Below, piece by piece: positions 1-5,246 of a stretch of 5,997 nt of DNA. The position numbers and the translations under genes are program-made. Source of the DNA: an uncultured Verrucomicrobiota bacterium (GTDB lineage: Bacteria > Verrucomicrobiota > Verrucomicrobiia > Chthoniobacterales > SZAS-18); the NCBI GenBank assembly GCA_937871685.1, contig CALMOL010000210.1, forward strand, positions 1 through 5,997. The letters are read 5' to 3'. Positions within the stretch are counted from its first letter, which is position 1; each line of letters opens with the position of its first letter. The notes beneath the pieces were generated by a model. The model did no database searches. It had not been told where the DNA came from and saw only the letters and a list, made by a program, of their open reading frames with translations.

Positions 1-1
1 G

Positions 2-106
2 CCGGGTGCGTTCAGCCGTCGCTGACGCGACGGGTGCCCGGAGGGAGGCAAAAGCCCCCCGCGCTGAAGCGCGGGGCTACGTTCAAATCGCCGCTGACGC
101 GGCTCG
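2..106. repeat. Cluster of three REP-like palindromic hairpins
   Basis: Three short palindromes sit in tandem. The first (16-33) has arms CCGTCGC/GCGACGG around a TGAC loop and an outer CCGGG (2-6)/CCCGG (37-41) stem. The second (53-78) has arms GCGCT/AGCGC around GA, continued by C-run/G-run pairing and AGC/GCT ends. The third (90-103) is GCCGC/GCGGC, again around TGAC. They lie just past the stop codon of the histidine kinase gene. The arrangement resembles repetitive extragenic palindromes that are scattered through GC-rich genomes, often mobilised by REP-associated transposases. Only the palindromes are seen; genome-wide repetition is inferred. Confidence 0.6.
47..80 (-). terminator. Candidate intrinsic terminator after the histidine kinase gene
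   Basis: Read on the minus strand, the second palindrome forms a GC-rich stem (GCGCT/AGCGC core extended by G/C pairs, two unpaired C) followed directly by TTTTGCC. This is about 45 bp downstream of the kinase stop codon. The T-run is only four bases, so termination would be weak. It may simply be a REP hairpin that also terminates transcription. Confidence 0.35.
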
Positions 107-121
107 AAATCGCGCACATGA

Positions 122-757
122 CTACGCGTTGATCTGGGAAGGCGTGGTTACGACGCCGCGGATAATCGTGCCGCGACCGGGCTGGGAATCGACGGTGAAC
201 TCGGCTCCAGCCTGCGCGGCGTGCCAGCGCATCATGGCGAGGCCGCGGCACTCGTCGGCAGGCGAGAAGCCGCAGCCATCGTCCGAGATTTGGATCGTGA
301 CCTGGTCGTCCTTGCTAGCCAGCGAGATCGTGACGTGCGTGGCATCGGCGTGTCGCCGGGCGTTGTCCACGGCCTCGCGAGCGAGGAGGTAGAGAAGCTG
401 AGCGACCTCCGGGTCATGCACCAGCACCGATCCGTCGGGGCGAAACTCGCTCCCGGTCGCCTCGGCGAGGTGTTCCAGCGCGCCCATCAATGCCTCGGGA
501 CGCGCGAGCGATTGAAAGCGTCGGTTCAGTTCCTGCGCTTCCTCCCGCGCGCGATCCAGCGCGGCCTGGAGCCGGGCAAAATCGGCCGGGACAAGGGACT
601 CGCCCGCCGCCAGACGCGCGGCCAGCACGCGGGCCAGGAGGTCGGCCCCGCCGATCGTTTGGCAGAGCGTGTCGTGGAGGGCTTGGTGGACTTCCTGCCG
701 TGTCCGTCGCCACGCTTCGAGCGCGAGGTCGGGGCGAATTGGGCGGTCGGCTTCCAT
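122..757 (-). CDS. Soluble sensor histidine kinase (HisKA_3/HATPase type)
   Basis: This 211-residue protein is a short cytoplasmic histidine kinase of the NarL/DegS-like class. It should autophosphorylate a histidine and pass the phosphate to a response regulator, probably the one encoded just upstream. The dimerisation helix carries the H-box around His28 (LHDTLCQ). The ATPase domain shows an N-box ExxxN (Glu128-Asn132, REAVDNARRHA), a G1 box DDGCG at 159-163, and a glycine loop GLAMMR at 172 with GRGT at 194-197. I see no membrane segment, PAS or GAF domain, so the input signal is unknown; it may rely on a partner sensor. ATG at 757 was chosen; a GTG directly before it is in frame. No ribosome binding site is evident. 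It follows the response regulator gene by 58 bp on the same strand. Confidence 0.9.
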   Translation of the reverse strand: MEADRPIRPDLALEAWRRTRQEVHQALHDTLCQTIGGADLLARVLAARLAAGESLVPADFARLQAALDRAREEAQELNRRFQSLARPEALMGALEHLAEATGSEFRPDGSVLVHDPEVAQLLYLLAREAVDNARRHADATHVTISLASKDDQVTIQISDDGCGFSPADECRGLAMMRWHAAQAGAEFTVDSQPGRGTIIRGVVTTPSQINA

Positions 758-815
758 CACGGGGAAGGCCAGCCTACGGATTTCCTTTCGCCTCGCCTCG
801 CGGGCGGCGCGGGCA

Positions 816-1208
816 TCACACCGTGGCGAGCTTTTCGCGGGCGGCTTCTTCCAGCATCGTCTCGAGGTGATCGGGATTGAAAGGCTTGACGAGGTGCTGG
901 CGAAAGCCGGCTTCCTGGGAGCGGCGGCGGTCGGCGTTCATGCCAAAGCCGCTCATCGCGATGGCGTAGATCGGGCGCGGCAAGCGCACCGTGCGGAGCA
1001 ACTCCCAGCCGTCCATGTCTGGCAGGCCGATGTCGGAGACCAACACGTCGCAGTTGGCCCGCGGCAACGCTTCGAGCGCCGCGCGCCCGCTGGCGGCGGA
1101 CTGGACTTCGTGACCGAGCATTTCCAGGTATTGCTGAAGAGCCACGCGAGTGTCCTCGTGATTCTCGACGACGAAGACGCGCAGCGGCGGGGCGGATATT
1201 TCACTCAT
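816..1208 (-). CDS. Single-domain response regulator (CheY-like receiver)
   Basis: This 130-residue protein is a receiver domain with no output domain. The phospho-acceptor is Asp59 (DVLVSDIGLPDMDGWELL), the switch residue Ser86 (AMSGFG) and the conserved lysine Lys108 (HLVKPF). The acidic pocket near residue 15 reads VVENHED, so the usual second acidic residue is Asn16; Glu18/Asp19 follow. Receivers with this VENHEDT signature occur in several GC-rich phyla, so the change need not mean loss of phosphorylation. It is first in a leftward pair with the histidine kinase gene, whose product is the likely phosphodonor. Lacking a DNA-binding domain, it should act by protein contact or in a phosphorelay. 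The start is ATG at 1208, with no clear Shine-Dalgarno sequence. Confidence 0.94.
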   Translation of the reverse strand: MSEISAPPLRVFVVENHEDTRVALQQYLEMLGHEVQSAASGRAALEALPRANCDVLVSDIGLPDMDGWELLRTVRLPRPIYAIAMSGFGMNADRRRSQEAGFRQHLVKPFNPDHLETMLEEAAREKLATV

Positions 1209-1382
1209 GGGGGTGGAGAATCTTCAGCACGTTCGACGCGAAGGACGATGCGGCCTCTCCCTGAAGCTAGGGTCGGGCCGCGCCTGAGCGTGCCGGCCGC
1301 CTGCCGTGCTTTTGGCGATGGTTTGCCTTGAAAACGGTGGGCGGCGCAGGCAAAAGCGAGCGCGCTTTCCCCCGTTTTGCCG
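1209..1382. promoter_or_regulatory. Divergent intergenic region between the two-component pair and the exb operon
   Basis: These 174 bp separate outward-facing genes, so promoters for both directions should lie here. I find no convincing -35/-10 pair: TTGAAA at 1328-1333 has only a poor -10 match (CAAAAG) 17 bp on. The segment next to exbB holds nested inverted repeats: AAAACGG (1331-1337) with CCGTTTT (1372-1378), and inside them AAAGCG (1353-1358) with CGCTTT (1363-1368). The outer arm ends four bases before the exbB ATG, so the leader RNA could fold over the start. Confidence 0.45.
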
Positions 1383-2327
1383 ATGTTCCGCCGCTTCCTG
1401 CCCGCCGCCCTGCTTTTCCTCGCGCTGTGTTTCCTCGCCGACGTGGCTTGGGCGCAGGAGGCCGCGCCGGCCGCCGCGAAGCCCAAGGAAGCCGGCGGCA
1501 AGTCCGTGCTCGACCTCATCCTGCACGGCGGCCCGCTCATCATCATGATCTGGGCGTGCATCCTCGGCACCTCGGTGGTGATGGTCACGTTCATCATCCA
1601 GAACATCCTCACCTTGCGCGGCGACAAGCTGGCGCCGCCGCCCTTGGTGGATGCCCTGCGCGGCTCGGTGGCGGCCGGCAACTACCAGGAGGCCTGGGAA
1701 ACGTGCAAGGCCAACGACTGCTACCTCGCCAACGTGCTGCGCTCCGGCCTGGAGCGCCTCGGCCGCGGCAAGGACACGGTGGAGGACGCCCTCGCCGAGG
1801 CCGGCGCGCGCGAGGGCTCGCTGCTGCGCACGCGCAACTCCTACCTCTCGGTGATCGGCGTGGTGTCGCCGATGATCGGCCTGCTGGGCACGGTGATCGG
1901 CATGATGGGCGCCTTCCAAACGCTCGGTTCCTCGGGCATCTCGGATCCGCGCGCGCTGGCGTCGTCCATCGGCGAGGTGTTGCTGGCGACGGCGAGCGGC
2001 CTGTTCATCGCCATCCCCGCGTTCGTGGCCTACTACGTGTTTCGCAACCGCGCCCAGGCCGCCATCGTCCACGCGGAGGACCGGCTGAACCTCATCGTCG
2101 AGGAGATTCCCTTCGAGGAGCTGCGCGGCATCAAGATCGGCGAGAACTTCGACCCCGGCTGGACTCCCGCCCCGCCGCGCCCTTCCGGCCGCGTGGCCGT
2201 CGGGGACAGCCGGCAATCGCGCAAGGTCTCGCTCAAGCTCACCACCAACTGCCCCGTGTGCAACGGCGCCATCGCCGCCGGCGAAACGCCGTGTCCGCAC
2301 TGCGCCACGCCGCTCGATTGGAGCTAG
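1383..2327 (+). CDS. exbB: ExbB/TolQ-family proton channel subunit with C-terminal zinc ribbon
   Basis: This 314-residue inner-membrane protein belongs to the MotA/TolQ/ExbB family, the pentameric stator of proton-driven motors that pairs with ExbD. An N-terminal signal peptide (about 1-24, ending AWA) is followed by TM1 (51-72), a cytoplasmic loop, TM2 (155-177, SPMIGLLGTVIGMMGAF) and TM3 (198-220, GEVLLATASGLFIAIPA). Glu198, Thr170 and Thr203 align with E. coli ExbB Glu176, Thr148 and Thr181 of the channel. A cleavable signal peptide is known in a subset of ExbB proteins. Unusually, the C-terminal tail carries two CxxC pairs (Cys290/293 and Cys304/307; CPVC...CPHC), a zinc-ribbon-like knuckle absent from E. 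coli ExbB. ATG at 1383 is preferred to an in-frame TTG at 1377. ExbB versus TolQ cannot be settled without a TonB or TolA partner. Confidence 0.93.
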   Translation: MFRRFLPAALLFLALCFLADVAWAQEAAPAAAKPKEAGGKSVLDLILHGGPLIIMIWACILGTSVVMVTFIIQNILTLRGDKLAPPPLVDALRGSVAAGNYQEAWETCKANDCYLANVLRSGLERLGRGKDTVEDALAEAGAREGSLLRTRNSYLSVIGVVSPMIGLLGTVIGMMGAFQTLGSSGISDPRALASSIGEVLLATASGLFIAIPAFVAYYVFRNRAQAAIVHAEDRLNLIVEEIPFEELRGIKIGENFDPGWTPAPPRPSGRVAVGDSRQSRKVSLKLTTNCPVCNGAIAAGETPCPHCATPLDWS

Positions 2328-2345
2328 GCCGCGGCGGAGCCGCGG

Positions 2346-2490
2346 AAACTCGAAACTCGAAGTCCGAAACTCGAAATAAGCGCCGCCAAAAACGGAAAGC
2401 CCCGAAAGCGGGGCCAACGCGCGCATCTTCGCTTTTAGCTTTCTTCCTTTCGGGCCTTGTTTCGAGTTTCGAACTTCGAGTTTCGAGTTT
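2346..2490. repeat. Large inverted-repeat element between exbB and exbD
   Basis: Arms 2346-2376 and 2460-2490 are 31 bp each and complementary at 30 positions; the one mismatch is 2364/2472. Each arm is built from iterated CTCGAAA or TTTCGAG units. The 83-bp centre contains a second hairpin (2399-2414, GCCCCG/CGGGGC around AAAG) and a further inverted pair CCCGAAAG (2401-2408)/CTTTCGGG (2447-2454). It fills nearly the whole gap within an otherwise tight operon, so it would be transcribed as a long mRNA stem. It looks like a dispersed palindromic or MITE-like intergenic element. No transposase is present. Multi-copy status is inferred from the low-complexity arms. Confidence 0.75.
2388..2414 (-). 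terminator. Terminator-like hairpin on the minus strand inside the inverted-repeat element
   Basis: On the minus strand the stem GCCCCG/CGGGGC with a CTTT loop is followed by TTTCCGTTTTT, the shape of an intrinsic terminator. No minus-strand gene ends nearby, so it may only block antisense transcription or be a by-product of the repeat. Confidence 0.25.
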
Positions 2491-2499
2491 TCCCCCGCC

Positions 2500-2982
2500 A
2501 TGTCCAACGTCGCGCACGCCAAGGGCCACGGCCGCCGCCGGAGCAAGCGGTCGGCCGCGCGCGCGTTCCCCGAGGAGGACCCGGACTTCCAGATCGCGCC
2601 GATGATCGACGTGCTGCTCGTGCTGCTCGTCTTTTTCATGTCGATCTCGTCCACCGAGGTCTTGCAGGCCACCAAGGGCATCGAGCTGCCCGTGGCCGCC
2701 GACGGCCGCGACGCCGCCAAGAGCGCCAAGCAAGTGATCGTCAACGTTTCGTGGAACCTCGTCGGCGACGCCGGCGCGATCACCATCGACGACAAGGGCT
2801 ACGCCACGCCGCCCGACATCGTGCCCATTCTCAAGGCCCGCACCGAGGTGGTGCCCGAGACGCGCGTGCTGATCCGCGCCGACAAGCAGGTCCGCTACGC
2901 TTACCTGCGCGAGATCATGATCGCCGTCGGCCAGGCCGGCATCCCGAACGTCACGTTCTCGGTCGTCGATAAAGATAAGTAA
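2500..2982 (+). CDS. exbD: ExbD/TolR-family protein (first of two)
   Basis: This 160-residue ExbD/TolR protein should form the dimer inside the ExbB pentamer and carry protons through it. A basic cytoplasmic N-terminus (residues 8-21, rich in Arg and Lys) precedes FQIAPMIDVLLVLLVFFM. This single transmembrane helix (about 34-52) contains Asp37, equivalent to the essential Asp25 of E. coli ExbD. The remaining ~105 residues form the periplasmic domain, ending with the family's typical segment (VLIRADKQVRYAYLREIMIA...GIPNVTFSV). It lies 172 bp after exbB, a gap taken up by the inverted-repeat element, and 12 bp before a second exbD. ATG at 2500 is clear, but the region before it is C-rich with no Shine-Dalgarno motif, and the right arm of the repeat ends nine bases before the start. 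Confidence 0.95.
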   Translation: MSNVAHAKGHGRRRSKRSAARAFPEEDPDFQIAPMIDVLLVLLVFFMSISSTEVLQATKGIELPVAADGRDAAKSAKQVIVNVSWNLVGDAGAITIDDKGYATPPDIVPILKARTEVVPETRVLIRADKQVRYAYLREIMIAVGQAGIPNVTFSVVDKDK

Positions 2983-2994
2983 CCCCCTGCTGCC

Positions 2995-3408
2995 ATGGCC
3001 TCGCTTGCTTCCGAAGACGGTGACATCGGCTTCCAGATCGCGCCGATGGTGGACGTGGTGTTCGTGCTGATGCTGTTCTTCATGGCGTCGGCCGGCGCGC
3101 AGGTCATCGAGCGCGAGCTGTCCATCAACCTGCCCTCCGGCAAGGCGTCGAGCACGAGCGCGCCGGTCACGCCCATCGTGATCGCCATCGCGCCGGACGG
3201 CTCGATCCAGATCAATGGCGCGCCCTACGAGGGCGGCGACGCCAAGGACCTCACGCAAACGCGCGAGTGGCTCAAGGCCACCGTGGACCAATTCGGCGCG
3301 AAGGACCCGGTCATCATCCAGCCCGACCCGCAGGCCCGCCACGAGCGCATCGTCCAGGTGCTCAACGCCTGCGCGGCGGCCGGGGTGAAGAACTTGAGCT
3401 TTAGCTGA
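2995..3408 (+). CDS. exbD: ExbD/TolR-family protein (second of two)
   Basis: This 137-residue ExbD paralogue has a shorter, acidic N-terminus (SEDGD) and the transmembrane segment FQIAPMVDVVFVLMLFFM with the proton-carrying Asp at residue 20. The periplasmic domain ends with VIIQPDPQARHERIVQVL and AAGVKNLSFS, typical of the family. It starts 12 bp after the first exbD and should be co-transcribed with it. Two differing ExbD proteins beside one ExbB suggest either a heteromeric ExbD dimer or alternative motors; both are known arrangements in Gram-negative operons. Its stop codon lies inside the tail of the convergent DUF2442 gene (8-bp overlap), with no terminator visible between them. Confidence 0.95.
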   Translation: MASLASEDGDIGFQIAPMVDVVFVLMLFFMASAGAQVIERELSINLPSGKASSTSAPVTPIVIAIAPDGSIQINGAPYEGGDAKDLTQTREWLKATVDQFGAKDPVIIQPDPQARHERIVQVLNACAAAGVKNLSFS

Positions 3409-3706
3409 GCGCGGCGCGCCCGGCCAGCCAGCGCTGGAACGAGCGGGGGCTTTCCGCGGAAGGACGGCCGAGGAGGATGCTCTCGACGCTGAGGTCTTCG
3501 TCCAGGTCCGGCCAGTGGATCCCCTCGCCGCCGCCGACCAAGCGCAGGTTGAACCGCTCCGCGGCCGTGCCGGCCAGCAGGCGAGGATACCACGCGAGCG
3601 GCGCGGAGATGGAGCGGCCGTCCGCCAAGTCCACCGCCACCGCGTCGTCGGTCACGCGCGCGGCGCTCGCCCGGAGGCTCGCGCGGTCAATCGTCAAAGT
3701 AGTCAT
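3401..3706 (-). CDS. DUF2442 domain protein, possible antitoxin-like partner of the DUF4160 protein
   Basis: This 101-residue protein is recognised as DUF2442 by DGRSISAPLAWYPRLL (about residues 29-44) and the hallmark IHWPDLDEDLSVESILLG. The biochemical role is unknown. DUF2442 genes are very often found next to DUF4160 genes, and the pair has been treated as a putative toxin-antitoxin-type module. Here the gene begins inside the DUF4160 reading frame (20-bp overlap), which points to translational coupling. ATG at 3706 was chosen because a strong GGAGG (minus strand, positions 3717-3713) sits six bases before it. This is the only convincing Shine-Dalgarno sequence I found in the window. The C-terminal 12-15 residues (SFQRWLAGRAALS) follow the conserved core. 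The gene converges on the second exbD. Confidence 0.87.
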   Translation of the reverse strand: MTTLTIDRASLRASAARVTDDAVAVDLADGRSISAPLAWYPRLLAGTAAERFNLRLVGGGEGIHWPDLDEDLSVESILLGRPSAESPRSFQRWLAGRAALS

Positions 3707-3923
3707 GCCAAGCCTCCAAAAAGGATGCCTGATGCTCCGCGACGAGCCGGCGGATGTCCAGCAGCTCCCGCGCGCCGAATCCGGAGCTAGAATGGAAGAC
3801 GATCGGCTCCAGCCAGAATTTTGCCTTGGCGCGGTCGCGCTCGACGTGGATGTGCGGCGGCTCGCCACCAGCCGCCGAATAAAAGAAGAACCGATAGGGA
3901 CCGTGGCGCAGAACGGTGGGCAC
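3687..3923 (-). CDS. DUF4160 domain protein
   Basis: This 78-residue protein is recognised as DUF4160 by its start MPTVLRHGPYRFFFYS, the PPHIHVERD motif with two histidines (about residues 23-31), AKFWLEPI, and the tail FLEAWHDYF. That is the normal length for the family. The activity is not established; the common partner is a DUF2442 protein, as found here, and the pair is a candidate toxin-antitoxin-like unit. The start is GTG at 3923: translation from it gives the canonical N-terminus, and no in-frame ATG lies nearby upstream. No Shine-Dalgarno motif precedes it. The SDR gene ends 36 bp upstream, so translation may depend on coupling to that gene. Confidence 0.87.
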   Translation of the reverse strand: MPTVLRHGPYRFFFYSAAGGEPPHIHVERDRAKAKFWLEPIVFHSSSGFGARELLDIRRLVAEHQASFLEAWHDYFDD

Positions 3924-3959
3924 GCCGCAGGATGCCCAAAGCCGCGATGACGTTCAGCC

Positions 3960-4823
3960 TCATGTCGAGAGGAGACCCCGCTCCACCGCGTCGAGAAACG
4001 TCGGGAACTCCGGCCGCCAGCCGAGGGCGCGGAGGCGGGTGTTGCACACACGCTTGTGGGTCCAGCCGCGCTTACGGTCGTGGTCGGCGGGGGCGTCGGG
4101 CGGCATGGGGCGGCCGGTGCGCGCGGCCAGCCAGACGTAGAGCTCGCGCTGGCGCAGCGGGCGGTCGTCGGCGGCGAGGAAGACGCGGCCGGCGACTTCC
4201 GCCGCCGGGAGGGCGAGCGCAAGATCGAGCGCCGAAACGAGATCGTCGCGGTGGATTTGGTTGATCCAGCGCACGCCGCCGGCCTCCAGCACGGCCTCGC
4301 CCGCGAGGAAGCGCCGCAGCAAAACGCTGCGTCCCGGCCCGTAAATGCCGGCGGCGCGCAGCACCGTGCCGCCCGCCTCGCGCACCACGCGCTCGGCCTC
4401 CAGGAGGATGCGGCCGGTCTCGCGATTGGGCTCGGTGGGTGAATCCTCGTTCACCCAACTGCCGTCCGTCTGCGCATGAACGGAGGTGCTGCCGGTATAG
4501 ACCAGTCGCGCCTCCGGGAAAGCGGCGGCGATGTTCCGCGCGCCGGTGAGATACACGGCGCGGTAGCGGTCCGCCCCCCCGCCGCGGCCGGGTGCCACCG
4601 TGAGTGCCACCGCATCCACGGCGCCGATCCGGGACCGCGCGGCGCGCACCGCGGCCGGGTCGGACACGTCGCATGCTTCCGCGCGGAGTCGCGGCTCTTG
4701 CTCGGCGAGGAGCGCAGCGGATTCCGCCGAGCCGTTCCAGGCCAGCACCTCGTGGCCTTGGGCGAGCGCGCGAAGGGCGAGCGCTCCACCGACGTAGCCA
4801 GCCCCGGCGATGAGGATTTTCAT
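3960..4823 (-). CDS. Atypical SDR, NAD(P)-dependent epimerase/dehydratase-like protein
   Basis: This 287-residue protein has a Rossmann fold that opens with MKILIAGAGYVGGALALRAL, giving the dinucleotide-binding GxGxxG at 7-12. Later segments typical of extended or atypical SDRs are LVYTGSTSVH (107-116, with the Ser112 region), the NEDSPTEP loop, VLRAAGIYGPGRS and WINQIHRDDLVSAL. The catalytic YxxxK is missing: the aligned stretch TGRILLEAE has Thr136 in place of Tyr and Leu140 in place of Lys. Members of the YeeZ-like atypical SDR group also lack it, so the protein may bind NAD(P) without classical dehydrogenase chemistry. The substrate is unknown. The frame stays open upstream through the repeat array, but ATG at 4823 fits the fold and the extension does not resemble SDRs. 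No Shine-Dalgarno sequence is apparent. Confidence 0.9.
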   Translation of the reverse strand: MKILIAGAGYVGGALALRALAQGHEVLAWNGSAESAALLAEQEPRLRAEACDVSDPAAVRAARSRIGAVDAVALTVAPGRGGGADRYRAVYLTGARNIAAAFPEARLVYTGSTSVHAQTDGSWVNEDSPTEPNRETGRILLEAERVVREAGGTVLRAAGIYGPGRSVLLRRFLAGEAVLEAGGVRWINQIHRDDLVSALDLALALPAAEVAGRVFLAADDRPLRQRELYVWLAARTGRPMPPDAPADHDRKRGWTHKRVCNTRLRALGWRPEFPTFLDAVERGLLST

Positions 4824-4949
4824 GTGCGAGGATCGGCGGTGGACGGTGAATGCCAGATCAGGGAAGGGGGTGTCGGAAAAGTCCATTTCGCCACGCTCAC
4901 CTCCCGGCGAGGGACAAATGGAGTTGAATGAGAGGCTAGCTTGAAGCTT
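4824..4949. other. Leader between the SDR gene and the repeat array
   Basis: These 126 bp should contain the minus-strand promoter and leader of the SDR gene. I cannot identify a reliable -35/-10 pair or riboswitch. The end next to the array holds CTAGCTTGAAGCTT, which contains a degenerate self-complementary AGCTT/AAGCT pair and may be the decayed first unit of the array. Confidence 0.3.
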
Positions 4950-5237
4950 GTCGTGAGCACCTTCCAAGGTTCTCACGAGAACCTTTTGCCTCCTCACGAG
5001 CACCTGGGAGCTTCTCACGAGGAGTCCGGAGCTTCTCGTGAGGACCTGGGAAGGTCCTCGTGAGGACCTGAAAACTTCTCGTGAGAAGCTCCCAGGTGCT
5101 CGTGAGAACTTTGGAACTCCTCGTGAGAACCCCGGAAGGTGCTCACGAGAACCCTTGGAGGTGGTCGTGAGAAGGTGGGGAGGTGCTCGCGAGGACCTTG
5201 CGATCTCCTCGTGAGAACCCTGCGAGGTTCTCGTGAG
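4950..5237. repeat. Array of fourteen palindromic CTCGTGAG units, 21/22-bp period
   Basis: Fourteen 8-bp cores begin at 4950, 4972, 4993, 5014, 5035, 5057, 5078, 5099, 5120, 5142, 5164, 5186, 5208 and 5230. The steps are seven of 22 bp and six of 21 bp. Seven cores are CTCGTGAG, four are the reverse complement CTCACGAG (4972, 4993, 5014, 5142), one is the fully symmetric CTCGCGAG (5186) and two are GTCGTGAG (4950, 5164). The core ends are invariant apart from that first base. Spacers of 13-14 bp share a degenerate GACCTNGGAAGGT-like pattern; several are dyads themselves, for example ACCTT-CC-AAGGT at 4959-4970 and GACCT-GGGA-AGGTC at 5043-5056. Spacers are neither unique nor long enough for CRISPR. 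The mixed spacing breaks codon phase, so a coding repeat is unlikely. Function is unknown. Confidence 0.9.
4993..5106. repeat. Perfect 29-bp inverted repeat within the array
   Basis: The segment 4993-5021 is the exact reverse complement of 5078-5106, with 56 bp between the arms. Each arm covers two cores and the spacer between them. The flanking bases on both sides mismatch, so the boundary is sharp. Within the loop, 5014-5042 also forms a nested dyad (CTCACGAG ... TCCGGA ... CTCGTGAG) that shares the left arm. The array could therefore form a long cruciform or RNA stem, or it arose by inversion duplication. Confidence 0.88.
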
Positions 5238-5246
5238 AAGGGCGAG

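Noticed and set aside
1377..1382. TTG at 1377 as the exbB start
   Set aside because: It adds only two residues before the ATG at 1383, which begins a normal signal peptide.
1328..2605. A 425-residue plus-strand ORF overlapping exbB
   Set aside because: It is a shifted-frame shadow of exbB with Arg/Pro-rich composition and no family resemblance.
1224..2795. A 523-residue antisense protein across exbB and exbD
   Set aside because: It is antisense to clear MotA/TolQ/ExbB and ExbD genes, has low-complexity Ala/Arg/Gly composition, and includes translated inverted-repeat arms (NSKLEVRNSK, FEFRTSSFEF).
2239..3342. A 367-residue minus-strand ORF over the two exbD genes
   Set aside because: It is a His/Asp/Arg-rich shadow frame antisense to well-supported ExbD proteins.
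4950..5237. CRISPR array
   Set aside because: The conserved unit is only 8 bp, the period is 21-22 bp, cores flip orientation, and spacers resemble one another; no cas genes are present.
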